The position numbers and the translations under genes are program-made. DNA of 64,000 nucleotides from Huiozyma naganishii CBS 8797 (taxonomy: Eukaryota > Ascomycota > Saccharomycetes > Saccharomycetales > Saccharomycetaceae): assembly GCF_000348985.1 (NCBI RefSeq), contig NC_035929.1, positions 124,001-188,000 on the forward strand. Reading direction: 5' to 3'. This document shows positions 49,874-60,414 of the stretch, one piece after another (position 1 is the first letter of the stretch; each line of letters begins with the position of its first letter). Below the pieces are notes generated by a model, which saw only the letters and a program-made list of their open reading frames with translations, was not told the origin of the DNA and made no database searches.

Positions 49874-50128
49874 CGCGAGGCCCCGACCAGCTCCTTGCTG
49901 GCTGCCTCCCGAGTCGCTGCTGCTGCTGGCGGCTTCCCGATACAGCAAAGATATAAATAAACACAGCGTGCTGCGCTCTGCGGCCCAAAGCGGCAATTTC
50001 CCAGATCGGGAACGGTAAACACCCAAAACACTGACAACACACGCTGAAAACACTCCCAAACCGCCGGAACGCACCCACACACGCAGCCTCGTGTCGCTCC
50101 CGACGAAACCCGCCCCCACCCCCCACGC

Positions 50129-50215
50129 TTCCCGCTGGNGCCCTCGCTGCAGCGGCGCGAGGGTCACCCCGCCGCTGACAAACGGCGGTCCGCTTCTCGC
50201 TGCGGAGCGGGAAAG
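50129..50215. repeat. GC-rich hairpin cluster containing one unresolved base
   Basis: CCCTCG (50141-50146) pairs with CGAGGG (50158-50163) around a CTGCAGCGGCG loop. Further downstream CCGCT and AGCGG flank a second small hairpin (about 50189-50209). The single ambiguous base N at 50139 sits at the edge, probably because the structure disturbed sequencing. Regional GC is very high for yeast. Confidence 0.7.
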
Positions 50216-50416
50216 TGCAGGAATTTTTGGCAATATTTGGAAGCGTGGAAGAGACACTAGAGGGCCCAGGTGGTGAACTTTGACCCGTTGTGCGGCGGGG
50301 CCAGAATAGACACTAGAGACGGCGACAGTGACGGTGACGGTGGACCATACTACACTACACTACTCTACTCTACTCTACTCTACTCTACTCTTTTTTACTT
50401 CACTCTACGCTACGCT

Positions 50417-51307
50417 ATGTCAGGTCGCAAGAGCACTGCTGCTAGTCTGCTGCTGAGGCAGTACAGGGAGTTGACGGACCCAAGAAAATGTATCCCGTCG
50501 TTCAACATCGAGTTGGAGGACGACTCGAACATCTTCGTGTGGAACGTCGGGGTGATGGTCCTGAACGAGGACTCGCTGTACCACGGGGGGTACTTCAAGG
50601 CACAGATGCGGTTCCCCGAGGACTTCCCCTTCTCTCCGCCACAGTTCAGGTTCACGCCAGCGATATACCACCCGAACGTGTACAGGGACGGGAGGCTGTG
50701 TATCTCGATCCTCCACCAGAGCGGGGACCCGATGACGGACGAGCCGGACGCGGAGACGTGGTCGCCCGTGCAAACCGTCGAGAGCGTGCTGATCTCCATC
50801 GTCTCCTTGCTCGAGGACCCCAATATCTCGTCCCCTGCGAACGTGGACGCAGCGGTGGACTACAGGAAGAACCCGGACCAGTACAGGCAGCGTGTGCTCA
50901 TGGAGGTCGAAAGATCGAAACAGGATATCCCGCAGGGGTTCCAAATGCCCACGGCAAGTGGCGCGTACCTTTCCTCAAACGATAGCGTGGTGGCTGAACC
51001 AAACGCAACAACAGTAGGGGGCGGGAAGTCACAGCAACAACAACAACAACAACAACATCAAAATACACTCCAGGGGAATAGCAGCACACATAACATCTCG
51101 GAAAACTTCTGGTACGACAGTGACGAAGATGATGACGACGCGGGCGGGCTCTTCGACGAGGAGGAGGGGGACGCGGAAATGATCGAGTTCGAAGACGACG
51201 ATGACGACGACGACGATAGCATAGATAACGACTCGGTCATGGACAGGAAACAACCAATAAAGGCAGACGACGAAAGCGAGGACGTAGACGACGATATGGG
51301 CAAGTGA
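50417..51307 (+). CDS. CDC34: Ubiquitin-conjugating enzyme Cdc34 (E2 of SCF)
   Basis: From the ATG at 50417 (MSGRKSTAASLLLRQY) this gives 296 residues, against 295 in S. cerevisiae. The UBC fold has catalytic Cys95 in DGRLCISILH and the Cdc34-type acidic-loop insertion (HQSGDPMTDEPDAE, 100-113). After the core (about 170) come a Gln run and a very acidic tail (about 230-296, FWYDSDEDDDD, IEFEDDDDDDDDS) that docks the enzyme to Cdc53/Rbx1. It ubiquitinates Sic1 and Cln proteins for the G1/S transition. DBF4 follows on the same strand (YDR054C-YDR052C order). Confidence 0.97.
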   Translation: MSGRKSTAASLLLRQYRELTDPRKCIPSFNIELEDDSNIFVWNVGVMVLNEDSLYHGGYFKAQMRFPEDFPFSPPQFRFTPAIYHPNVYRDGRLCISILHQSGDPMTDEPDAETWSPVQTVESVLISIVSLLEDPNISSPANVDAAVDYRKNPDQYRQRVLMEVERSKQDIPQGFQMPTASGAYLSSNDSVVAEPNATTVGGGKSQQQQQQQQHQNTLQGNSSTHNISENFWYDSDEDDDDAGGLFDEEEGDAEMIEFEDDDDDDDDSIDNDSVMDRKQPIKADDESEDVDDDMGK

Positions 51308-51560
51308 CACCCCCCTCGTCTCCCACCATCTGCTTGCATCAACACATGATCTCATACCAATGGGCCTTGTATATTCCTGTGTCTCTACGTACTACATAAT
51401 ATGTATCCAACCGTCTCTGTGGCTCATCGTAGAGACTTCGCTCTCGTCATATAGGCCCGAAAATGTCGCTAACATCTCTAAATCTCGAAAAATATCGAAA
51501 AGATCAAAATAACATACATACACACATACACGTACACATCGTACACAGACAGACAGTACT

Positions 51561-51570
51561 CCCCCCCCCC
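51561..51570. repeat. C run in DBF4 leader
   Basis: Ten C occur between the two candidate DBF4 start codons, in a CA/CCC-rich stretch. A length error here would change whether the upstream ATG is in frame. Confidence 0.7.
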
Positions 51571-51597
51571 ACACACTCCCCTCACCCCTCCCCGAGT

Positions 51598-53439
51598 ATG
51601 TCAGTGCCACTGAAGACCACGAACAGGTCCCCCCTGCGGGAAACAGACGCGAACTTGAAGCCGCAGTCGGCACTGGGACCTCGTGCGTGTCCCGAGTCTC
51701 ACGCGACAGCGGCAGCGGCACCAAGCACGAAGAAACGCGCCCTGGATAGGCTCGAGCACTCGCTCGTGAAGCAGCAGCGGGTCAAGCGCACGCGGTCCAT
51801 CGAGGGCGCCGTCCTGCTGAACAAGCCCGCGGGGAAACCGGTCGCTGCGAGGGCACAGGCGTTGCAGCCGAAGGAACTTGTCGAGTGGCAGAACAACTGG
51901 CTCCGGATCTTGAAGCGCGACACGAGGATATTCTTTGATGTCAGAGAGGACAAGAAGTCAGGTAGGTTGAGGCACAAGCTGGAGGAGAAACGCGAGCTGC
52001 TCGTTGCTGGGTTCGAATTGCTCGGCGCTGAGATATCGCCCTTCTACGACAACAGAACGACCATCGTCATCACGACGAGATCCGCGGAGGATATCGCACA
52101 GGAGATGGACTCTAACGATATACTCGTCAGGGCACGCAAGAACAGCATCAAAGTCTGGGGGTTCGAGAAGGCGTTCAGGTTTCTCTCAAACCTTAACGTG
52201 GAAATCGACACTTTCCGTTTGGAGGATCCGCAGTTTAAAAAATTGGACTCACCAGATATAACCGCGCAGACGCACCTTGCAAGGGCATCCAAAACGGGGA
52301 CCCTTTCGACTCTACTTAAAAACGAGAAAATATTCGGATCGAACGATAGGGACCCACGCACCAGAAGGGACGACATTCACTACTTCAAGTACCCACACGT
52401 GTACATGTACGACCTGTGGCAAACATGGGCCCCAATCATCACTCTGGAGTGGAAACCGCAAGAACTTGCAGACGTGGAACACTTACCGTACCCAACCCTC
52501 AAAATGGGTACCTTCGGGAGGTGTCCCTTCATCGGCGACAAGCTTTGCGACGAGCGGTCCGAAAAGAGAGTTATAAAGCGGTACTCCAGAGACCAAGAAA
52601 ACCGAAAACATGCAACGGAACTTCACATATGGTACCAACACCACGCACAGCCTGACTTTCACAACATGCACGTTCCAACAATGACCATCCCACACATTTG
52701 TAACGACTCGAGGTACATGTACTTACAATTTCCCCCCCATTTTGAGGACCTCTTTGGAAAAATTAATGACGACAAATCCGTGATGGAGGAAGAGGCCTTG
52801 TCAACCTCCACGCATAGTGACAACACAGCAGCAGCGGATGCGGAGAAACACGCCGCGACATGGAGGGAGCCCGCAACTCCACAACTGAAGCACGCCAAAC
52901 TGGCGAGGCAGGAAACGGAGGAGTTCCCGGATGACCTGTGCAACTCGTTCAAGAAGCACTCACAGGTGCCCTTCGAGATCAAAGCCAGCGGTGTGCACCA
53001 GTCGAACGATGTGGCCACGTCCTTTGGCAACGGGCTGGGCCCAACGAAGGCCAGCGTGACGAGCAAGAAGATCAAGACGTTGAACAGGCTCGTTGTCGAT
53101 AGGAAACTCGTCTCGAAGACCCCAAGCCAAGCGAACAAGACGCGCCACTCCTCACACAAAGACGTCCCGGCAGGGTCAAACCTGAAAATTTCGAGCAACG
53201 CAAGCAGCAAGTTGGCCCCACCGGCACAGGTACCGGCGCCAGCCCCCACGAAAATGCGGGCGGCAAAGCCTGCTAAGAGACCCGTCGTCAGAAACCCAGG
53301 GTACTGTGAGAACTGCAGGGTCAAGTATGAAGCTCTCGAGGAGCACATTCTCTCGGACAAACACCTGGCCTTTGCTGAAAACGGCCTGAACTTCGAGTGC
53401 ATCGACTCCCTCATCGACAAGCTGAAGTTTCAGTTCTAG
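51598..53439 (+). CDS. DBF4: Dbf4, regulatory subunit of Cdc7 kinase
   Basis: The start at 51598 (MSVPLKTTNRSPLRETDANLK) aligns with the S. cerevisiae N-terminus and gives 613 residues. An in-frame ATG at 51463 would add 45 low-complexity residues. Features are the polo-binding RSIEGA (66-71), the BRCT-like N motif (about 95-230), motif M with DDIHYFKYPHVYMYDLWQTWAPIITLEWK, EVAT-like EIKASGVHQSNDVATSFGNGLGPTKASV, and a C-terminal CCHH zinc finger (C570, C573, H583, H589). Dbf4 activates Cdc7 to phosphorylate Mcm2-7 and fire origins. Cdc5 docking through RSIEGA is known in S. cerevisiae. Confidence 0.95.
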   Translation: MSVPLKTTNRSPLRETDANLKPQSALGPRACPESHATAAAAPSTKKRALDRLEHSLVKQQRVKRTRSIEGAVLLNKPAGKPVAARAQALQPKELVEWQNNWLRILKRDTRIFFDVREDKKSGRLRHKLEEKRELLVAGFELLGAEISPFYDNRTTIVITTRSAEDIAQEMDSNDILVRARKNSIKVWGFEKAFRFLSNLNVEIDTFRLEDPQFKKLDSPDITAQTHLARASKTGTLSTLLKNEKIFGSNDRDPRTRRDDIHYFKYPHVYMYDLWQTWAPIITLEWKPQELADVEHLPYPTLKMGTFGRCPFIGDKLCDERSEKRVIKRYSRDQENRKHATELHIWYQHHAQPDFHNMHVPTMTIPHICNDSRYMYLQFPPHFEDLFGKINDDKSVMEEEALSTSTHSDNTAAADAEKHAATWREPATPQLKHAKLARQETEEFPDDLCNSFKKHSQVPFEIKASGVHQSNDVATSFGNGLGPTKASVTSKKIKTLNRLVVDRKLVSKTPSQANKTRHSSHKDVPAGSNLKISSNASSKLAPPAQVPAPAPTKMRAAKPAKRPVVRNPGYCENCRVKYEALEEHILSDKHLAFAENGLNFECIDSLIDKLKFQF

Positions 53440-54079
53440 ACGGCGCTACGAGCACCAGTACCCCCGCCAACATCAACACACCACAGCCAGCATTTTTGAG
53501 AGGAGATCCCGTTTTGCAGTCCACACTTAAACTTCATTTTTTCCTCTTTTCGGACATCTTTAAGGAATTGCATGAATTTTTCGTCTTCTTTTTCTTCCCT
53601 CAACATTCGATTTCCACTTCATTCTCCCGGAAAGTCCAACCGATGCCATAGTGGCCATGTCATCAATTAGTAACCTATTTACTATATATATAAGCGTCTA
53701 TGTGCATGTATACAACAGCAACTTGAAAGAAAAAGAATATTTTGCATATTGTTTTATTAGTATAGAAAAAAAGAGCACAGTGTGTTTGTTATTTAATTGA
53801 TACAAAAGGAAAGAGCAGTGCCATCAGCAGATCACTATTTCGTTTGGGATATTTGGGGCATACAAACGGGTATGCTCTTCAAAGTAAAACAGGCATAGGA
53901 CTAAAATGTAACGATCCCCCATTCTCAATGGGGTTGAAACTTGAGAATTAAAGACCAAAAAAAAGAAAATACAATAGGAGCTAACCGTCAAACCGCCAGG
54001 GTCCAAGAGGTCCAACCATGTATACGAGTATTTCTTTTTTCGTTGGTCTGTTTTTGTCGTTTCCCCCTTCGCCAATGTC
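53440..54079. other. Convergent spacer DBF4 / zinc-finger gene
   Basis: This 640-bp convergent region includes an AT-rich TATATATAA run (53683-53691) suited to 3'-end formation. There is no sign of a gene. Confidence 0.4.
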
Positions 54080-55048
54080 TCAAATTATCTTGGATGAGGG
54101 TATCCCGAGCTGCTTTATTGTGGGTTTCCTCTTGGTGACCTCTCCATTGGGCAGCACGTAGACTCCAGAGGACAGCTTGAAATGTGTTTTGTAGTGCCTC
54201 GTCATGTTTGACCTGGCGTTGAACACTTTCGAGCAGGAACCGTGCGGGCACGTGTAGGGCTTGTCGCCCGTGTGTGTGTTCAGATGCGTGTTCAACGACG
54301 ACGGTCTTGCAAACCTCTTGCCGCATATACTGCAACCGTATCTGTTTTTCTTGGAGTGCTGGTAAATTATGACGTTCGTGGGCGCCTGGGACACTTGTTT
54401 CGAGGTCTTGAAAGTCATTTCCGTCACGTAGGAGCTGTCTGACGACATTGGCGTCATGGGGGTCGAGCATTGTGACTGGTTCGAGTCTGTGTCCGTCGTG
54501 TTGGCAAGTCCGTTGTCCTGGAACAGTTTGGGAACCGGACTATTCGCCCATTCTATATTGATATTGTGTAGAAGACGTTTCGAGGGTCTCATTCTCTGTA
54601 TGCTTTTGTCGCATTTATTTTTGAGAAGGTCATAGGGCTGTGTAGACCTTAAGTTGTTCATATCCTTCGATAACACAGCATTGAATTTCTTTGAAGAGGG
54701 TAGAACCGGGTATTCGTCAACTTGCATTTCTTGTTCGAAATTCTGTTCCCCAGCATGAGGGTGGTTCAATTCTAAAAACAGCTGTGAGAAGTAGTCTGTC
54801 GTTGCCGGTTGTAGTTCATAGTTGGAAGAATTTTGGTCGTCGCACGTAAGGAAGTGTTCACTAGAGTCGAACGGCTGGGAAGTCAAAGTGGTAAAATCTT
54901 CGAAAGAAACCGGCTCAAAGTCATTTAATACTGGACCATCCTCTTGGAAGTCATGGTGGAGATTTAATTGCTGTAGGAACTCGTTTTGAAAGTAAGGAAT
55001 TTGGAATTCTGTGGTTTCTGGCCCGAAAAAGTTGGTTTGAGAGGTCAT
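54080..55048 (-). CDS. C2H2 zinc-finger transcription factor, unassigned
   Basis: From the ATG at 55046-55048 (MTSQTNFFGPETTE) this gives 322 residues. The N-terminal two thirds are acidic and Asn/Gln/Ser/Phe-rich (EDGPVLNDFEPVSFEDF, like an activation region). Two C-terminal C2H2 fingers follow: C239, C242, H255, H259 and C267, C272, H285, H289, with GKRFARPSSLNTHLNTHTGDKPY between. A 33-residue conserved-looking tail (VYVLPNGEVTKRKPTIKQLG) closes it. The second finger has four residues between its cysteines (CPHGSC). I cannot assign it to a named S. cerevisiae factor; it resembles the CMR3/YPR015C type loosely. S. cerevisiae has no gene at this place (DBF4-DET1). A 4.4-kb gene-free spacer lies upstream. 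Confidence 0.85.
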   Translation of the reverse strand: MTSQTNFFGPETTEFQIPYFQNEFLQQLNLHHDFQEDGPVLNDFEPVSFEDFTTLTSQPFDSSEHFLTCDDQNSSNYELQPATTDYFSQLFLELNHPHAGEQNFEQEMQVDEYPVLPSSKKFNAVLSKDMNNLRSTQPYDLLKNKCDKSIQRMRPSKRLLHNINIEWANSPVPKLFQDNGLANTTDTDSNQSQCSTPMTPMSSDSSYVTEMTFKTSKQVSQAPTNVIIYQHSKKNRYGCSICGKRFARPSSLNTHLNTHTGDKPYTCPHGSCSKVFNARSNMTRHYKTHFKLSSGVYVLPNGEVTKRKPTIKQLGIPSSKII

Positions 55049-58000
55049 TGAATAGAAATAAATTTCCAAATAGTTTCTTTTTATAATTAAAATAAAACGA
55101 AAGGAACGTATAGCTTATTGCAACTGGAGGAAAAAAATAGCTTGTTAAATGAGAGATAACTTGTCAATTTTTATTTTTTTTGGGTTGGCAATAACGTATC
55201 TTATGAAAAAGCTCAGTGTTTATTAACGAAAGTTGGAACGGTGTACTGTAATGGGGGTTTTAGAAGTGAAAAAGAGAAGAAGGAAAAGAAAGTACGACTT
55301 CATCTCCACACCAGGAAAAAAAATAAACCAACAGTATCCTAATGTACATCTGTCTATATATATATTTTTTATAAATATCCTTAAATATATTTTTTGACCG
55401 TGTGATATACAAAGTCCCCCGACCCACGTTATCTGATACCTATTTTTTCTACACCAGAGAAAAAAAAAATTAAACTACTTCCTTTGTTACTATAACCAGG
55501 TATTTTGTTCTATTCTCAAAGTGGAAACGGTGCTCGGGTATCATAATGTCTTCTACATTGCTACCTACTGTTCTATGGGTATGCGAGTTTTAGAGAGTTC
55601 TCCGAACAATAGCTTACAACTGACCCACAAGAGGAATGTCTCCTATTAAAATTTTTTTTCTGGACTAAGAAACGGCGGAGTAAGTTTCGGAGGTTTTTTC
55701 ACCGTGTGAAACTCCTAATAGAAAATACTTCGATATTTCCCATTTTTTTTCTCTCTTGAAATGGAAAATTCCATTGTTGGAACAATGGAAAGAGCGCGTC
55801 AACGCTGGGCAAGCACAGAAAACATGCGTAGAAAGAAAATTATGTACGGTCCTTTCAGAAAATGTGCGTCACAGAGTTGGACGTGCCTCCCTGCGAAGTT
55901 TTGAAAGTTCCTTTTCTCGAGAGCGCTAAGCTGGGCTTTCCCACTACATTTATGTCACTAGTGCTTCGGATCCGCGAATATTGCAACGGTCAATTGAGCA
56001 CGAGTTTCTGAGTGACAAGCAGAATCTGGTAAACTCGTTCAATAAGAGTCAAGAATGTAGAGTAAACGTGTTGTCGTTTTTGGCTCACTCGCGCCTGTTT
56101 TGGACAGCCAACGCGAGGTGGTAATAGCAGAAATGGGTTCAATTTGGGGGGGGGGGGGAGTTCATGGACTATGTCTTCCGTTATACCTGTTGAGTCCCAC
56201 ACCCCTCTTCCAAGTTTAGTTACACGCGAATTGTTGAAATGATAAACAATAAAAGTTCTTGCTCTCTTGGAATATCATCGCGAGGTTAAACCCGATACGC
56301 CAACGCTTGCCCCTTTCCATCTTATCTTAATCTATCTCCACTTTCATCATACATGATGAGTTCAGAACTATTGTTAAATGCCACAAATAATACCAATTGG
56401 GTGCAAGTAAGAACTCGTTGAGGGGGTCTCCAGCGGCAAAAGATCCATGTAGACAATAGCAGTGACGAAATCCACGAAGATGTCACTTACCGTTCGTATT
56501 ATCTGTCAAGGTTTTAGAAGTCTTCTTCCCGTATAATCTCTTATCGAGCTCATCTCCCCTTTTTCCTTGTCTATTTCGTCTTTATCATCTGGTTAGTAAT
56601 ACCATTGTGACGTCTTACCATATATTTTCCTTGTACAAGCAGATCCTCCCTCAAAAATAAAGACAAAAGGGCTAGTGGATGTCAATGCGCACTTGGAGCT
56701 ACATATTGCACTTCGTCATCGGAGGGGAAGGGGAGAAAGAGAGGGGTAAGCTCACTAACAACAAGAACTACTTGGCAAGCTAAGCGGGGTTGTCAAGTCC
56801 CCATTGCTTGCCTTCTACCCTGGAGAAGGGCGGACAGTTTTCGCGATACGGTGACGTGATGAGACCAACGGAGAAAGTAACTTCGTTCCCTACATCTAAA
56901 CAATTACAATTTTCTCGCTAAGTCACAAACCGGAGAATTTTTTTTAACTTTTGCTCCGACCTTGCCTGTGTGAGGGGCACGTTGCAGTTGCCTTTTCCTT
57001 TATTTTGCAAAGTCCAGGCACCCCCCAAGCCTTTGTCTTTCTGGTTCGAATTCTCCACAACCGAAAAAAGGATGATCAAGTTGATTGCAAGGAAACCCTG
57101 CAGAAAGACGTTTTCACGGCATTCTCTGCGAGACCCCACCCCGCAGCGGCCCCTGTCTGGCCGCAGCATAACTCAACTTCGCCCAGCCTTCACTTCTTTT
57201 TTCCTCGGTTGTTTCCATATTCCCAATCCGTCCAGAAAAAAAGATACAGAAACGTGGAAAGAACGTATCCCCATCTGGGATTAAGGTTTTTACTCAATAG
57301 ACCGTCGGTGCCTTTTCTGGGCCGAAAAGTCCTGTCCCCATCTCCACAATGAGGGGGTGCTCTTACGTAAACAGGGAAGGATAGTAGTCACTACTTTCTA
57401 CTCCGCTTCCACTGCCGTGCCAAGCAGTTGCTCAGACACGATATGAGAGAGGGGGTGCTTTCCCAGCGAAAGCCTGGTCCTGCAACTCGTCTACAAATCT
57501 TTTCTGTTAACACTTCCTCCCTTCCCCTTTTTTGTGCTGATGTTTGCAGAGCCCACATAACGCATTGGAAACGAAGTAGCTAAAAATTTCGAAAACGGTG
57601 ACAGTGAGTTTGTTCGTTCCAACTTGGGTTGCAAATTTTGGCTCACTAAAGAGGCCGTACCAATCTGTGTCACATATCCCCCGTTGGAGATGGGGACAGC
57701 GGTAGAAAAGCTATTCTTGCAAGGCGTGGGTTCTGTAATATGCGATATAATTTCTGACTCTGTCTATGTAGTAGGAAGTGGTGATATCACCAGCTCAGAA
57801 CGGCATAATGGCCTCATTTTCCTTTTCTTTTGTGTTTCCTATTTGACGATTCCATTCTTGTCGTAAACTTTAATACTAGTACCCGTTATATCCAGCTCTC
57901 TCTCTCTCTCATTCTCTATTTTTATTTTCTTCGCAGGCGCTTCGTAGCCTGCGCGGTTCTTATGCAACAAACCAATTCGCTACGAGCTGCAGAGCCCATT

Positions 58001-59430
58001 TCTGGCGTCATGGTGTAGGGATACATCCAGAAAATGCTCCCCTCGTGTGGAGACTGTTTACATAGTTGAACCGAACATATATTCATTTGAGAGAGTGATT
58101 ACAAAATTGTAATAAGGTCTGGATTTGTAGAATCTTCCAGTATACATACAGTTTGTAGTAGGTGTGGCGCTTAAAATTGTGGTTTTTGGTGAGGCAAGCA
58201 TCATCGACCAATAGCTCTGGAGTTTGTTCTGTTTTCACAATGAGGGGGTAGGTCACAAGAGGGGTAGTTCTACGGTCTCTGCCAGACCCAAGAAACAACC
58301 AATTGACTCGTCCATGTGGGGGACTCATCGATTAGGTTAAAGTTGCTCGTTCGTGAGTTAGTGATTTATTACTAAACGACCGAGTTGAGGGGAATGTATT
58401 AACGTTAACTCTGTAACGAGAAAACAACCGCTGAGCGTCACCGGGTGTGAGTTGGGCATCGTGTGTGTGGAGGCGAGCCCTGGATTGGTCAGCAGGATTG
58501 CAGGATAACTACAATTGGCTATTGGCGAGGTAAACGACGCGTGATAAAATTGGTTACATTGTTGTTGTTGTAGCTAGAACTATTTTTCCTAAAAAAGTGA
58601 AAACTGTTCGTGTGTCCCTTTTGTTCCCATGTATTAACCTTATTGCTACTTCCTAACGTTTCATCGAGAAATGTGAAACATCGCATAATATCAAAGAATG
58701 TGAGGTAGCCCACTGTAAAATCAGGCAGAAACATCAGTCTCTTAGTGAGCAATGGAATGAACAATACCTTGGATATACAATGTGTTTCTGGGATTTTTAT
58801 CGGTCGTGTATTGTCCCAAAAGATCTATTATCTTACTTTCGATCCTCGAGCTCTGCTTGAAAAAGAAACCAGAGACAAAAGGTAAACATCCTGACCCGCG
58901 GTTTTTCTCCTATTATCTATTGTAACGTCGCATCATCCCAACATGGTAAGTGGGGCTGGGTCGAGAGAATACACGCACGCTCGAGAACCTTCCATATTGT
59001 GTTCCAGCGGTAACATTCTCCAATTGTGCGCCCCAAGCACATTACAGAAGCGCCTCAGTTATCACATGCACTGTTACCCAGGTATGGGTACGGGCTTGTT
59101 GTAGGCAGAAAGTTTCAGCCCAGCGCATTGTGTGAAACTATGCTGTTGTTGATATTGTTGAACACACGAACTACATATGTGCCATGCGCAGAAGAGAAAG
59201 AGAGAGAGGGCTTCCGTCAGGCGTTTCTCGTTCCCCGCTGGTTTCAGCAACCTGTCGTTGTTCCAAGCTTCCCTCACTTTAAATTTTCAAATTATTTTTC
59301 ACTCAATTTTTGAAGGGGGAGGCACAGTTGTTTCAAGAGGCACAGTACTTACAAAACGGTTAACTGTTTGCATCTAGACGCCGTTGTGAACAAATATCAG
59401 TGACACATAAACACACATACACTCGTTACG
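55049..59430. other. Long gene-poor spacer upstream of the zinc-finger gene and DET1
   Basis: This 4.4-kb region is the largest gap in the window. Frames are short and unconvincing. By eye I count about 18 AGGGG/CCCCT (STRE-type) cores, concentrated at 56.2-58.4 kb, and a run of 13 G (56146-56158). A 14-base exact direct repeat (57345-57358 and 58236-58249, CACAATGAGGGGGT) and an ACGCGT (58537-58542) are also present. Its AT-rich part (55.1-55.5 kb) with TATATATATA lies next to the zinc-finger gene. It suggests a large stress- or nutrient-controlled promoter. Confidence 0.55.
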
Positions 59431-60414
59431 ATGTTCTTGGAACCGACTTTTGAGCCATGGGTAGGCCCCGATGGGGTCCCCATCAGAGAGAAACCAAGAC
59501 TAATTGTTCTTATAAGGCACGGAGAGAGTGAGTCCAACATAAATAAGAGCATAAACGAGTATATCCCGAACCAATCGGTCTCTCTGACAAAGAGAGGTTG
59601 GACGCAGGCACACAATGCTGGTGTGCAACTTCTTAAAGTTTTGAACTTGGAAAACCCAGGAATTGTTCAAGAATTGGCAGAGATGTACGGAACTGAGGAA
59701 CCGGGTATCTGCCAGGGTCTACCTCTGGAAGGGTACGAGCGGTTGGACAATCACAAAGACACCAACGTCATTTTCTACACGTCACCTTACAGGAGAACAA
59801 GAGAGACGCTGAGAGGTGTCCTCGACGTCATTGACGGGTACAATTTGAGGAACAGCAACGTTAAAAACTGCGAAGGTGGGGCTTATAACCCGACAGGATG
59901 CCAGAAGTTTGCTACTTGGCCAGAGGGGGAACAAACTAGCGGTGAGTACAAGAACGACACTATCACGCATAACTGGACATCCAAGGACCCGACCAAGTCC
60001 TTCGTCCACTACCGGGTCAAAGATGAGCCCCGTATCAGGGAGCAAGATTTTGGCAACTACCAGGACATCAGCAGCATGCAGGACGTCCTGAAGAAGAGAT
60101 CCGCATATGGACACTTCTTCTTCAGGTTCCCTCAGGGCGAATCTGCAGCGGATGTCTACGATCGTGTGGCCAGTTTCCAAGAGACGCTCTTTAGGCACTT
60201 CGAGCAAAAAAAGACGAACAAGCTCAGGGACATCATGGTTCTTGTCACCCACGGGATATACGCCCGTGTGTTCCTCATGAAATGGTTCAGATGGACCTAC
60301 GAAGAGTTCGAATCCTTCACCAACGTCCCCAACGGCTGCGTCATCGTCATGGAACTCGACGAGACCACTGGGAAGTACATGCTCCGCACCCGGTTGCCGA
60401 AATGGGACAAGTGA
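59431..60414 (+). CDS. DET1: Histidine phosphatase Det1 (phosphoglycerate mutase-like)
   Basis: This 327-residue protein of the histidine phosphatase clan has RHGESESN (29-36), a TSPYRRTRETLRGV motif (about 112-125), an acidic EQDFGNYQD and a C-terminal VLVTHGIYARVF with the second catalytic His. It matches S. cerevisiae Det1 (334 residues, YDR051C), an acid phosphatase linked to sterol movement between plasma membrane and ER. It precedes TPI1 on the same strand, as in S. cerevisiae. The start MFLEPTFEPWVGPDG is the only reasonable ATG. The frame is intact. Confidence 0.93.
   Translation: MFLEPTFEPWVGPDGVPIREKPRLIVLIRHGESESNINKSINEYIPNQSVSLTKRGWTQAHNAGVQLLKVLNLENPGIVQELAEMYGTEEPGICQGLPLEGYERLDNHKDTNVIFYTSPYRRTRETLRGVLDVIDGYNLRNSNVKNCEGGAYNPTGCQKFATWPEGEQTSGEYKNDTITHNWTSKDPTKSFVHYRVKDEPRIREQDFGNYQDISSMQDVLKKRSAYGHFFFRFPQGESAADVYDRVASFQETLFRHFEQKKTNKLRDIMVLVTHGIYARVFLMKWFRWTYEEFESFTNVPNGCVIVMELDETTGKYMLRTRLPKWDK

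Larger units (their letters stand above)
49759..50416. other. Divergent spacer PST1 / CDC34
   Basis: This 658-bp, GC-rich spacer holds the PST1 TATA box, the hairpin cluster, the ambiguous base, and a CTACT pentanucleotide microsatellite (about 50353-50391) that forms the CDC34 leader. A frame reads through this repeat into CDC34 but opens at a GTG. No further gene is seen. Confidence 0.6.

Noticed and set aside
49577..50257. 226-codon minus-strand frame across the PST1 start
   Set aside because: It passes through the unresolved base, overlaps the PST1 signal-peptide region in another frame and consists of Arg/Gly/Ser-rich GC-driven sequence.
50270..50416. 49-residue N-terminal extension of Cdc34
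   Set aside because: It begins at a GTG, reads through a microsatellite, and the next ATG gives the canonical family N-terminus and length.
57030..57060. tRNA-like B box GGTTCGAATTC near 57042
   Set aside because: No A box or foldable acceptor stem at the right distance.
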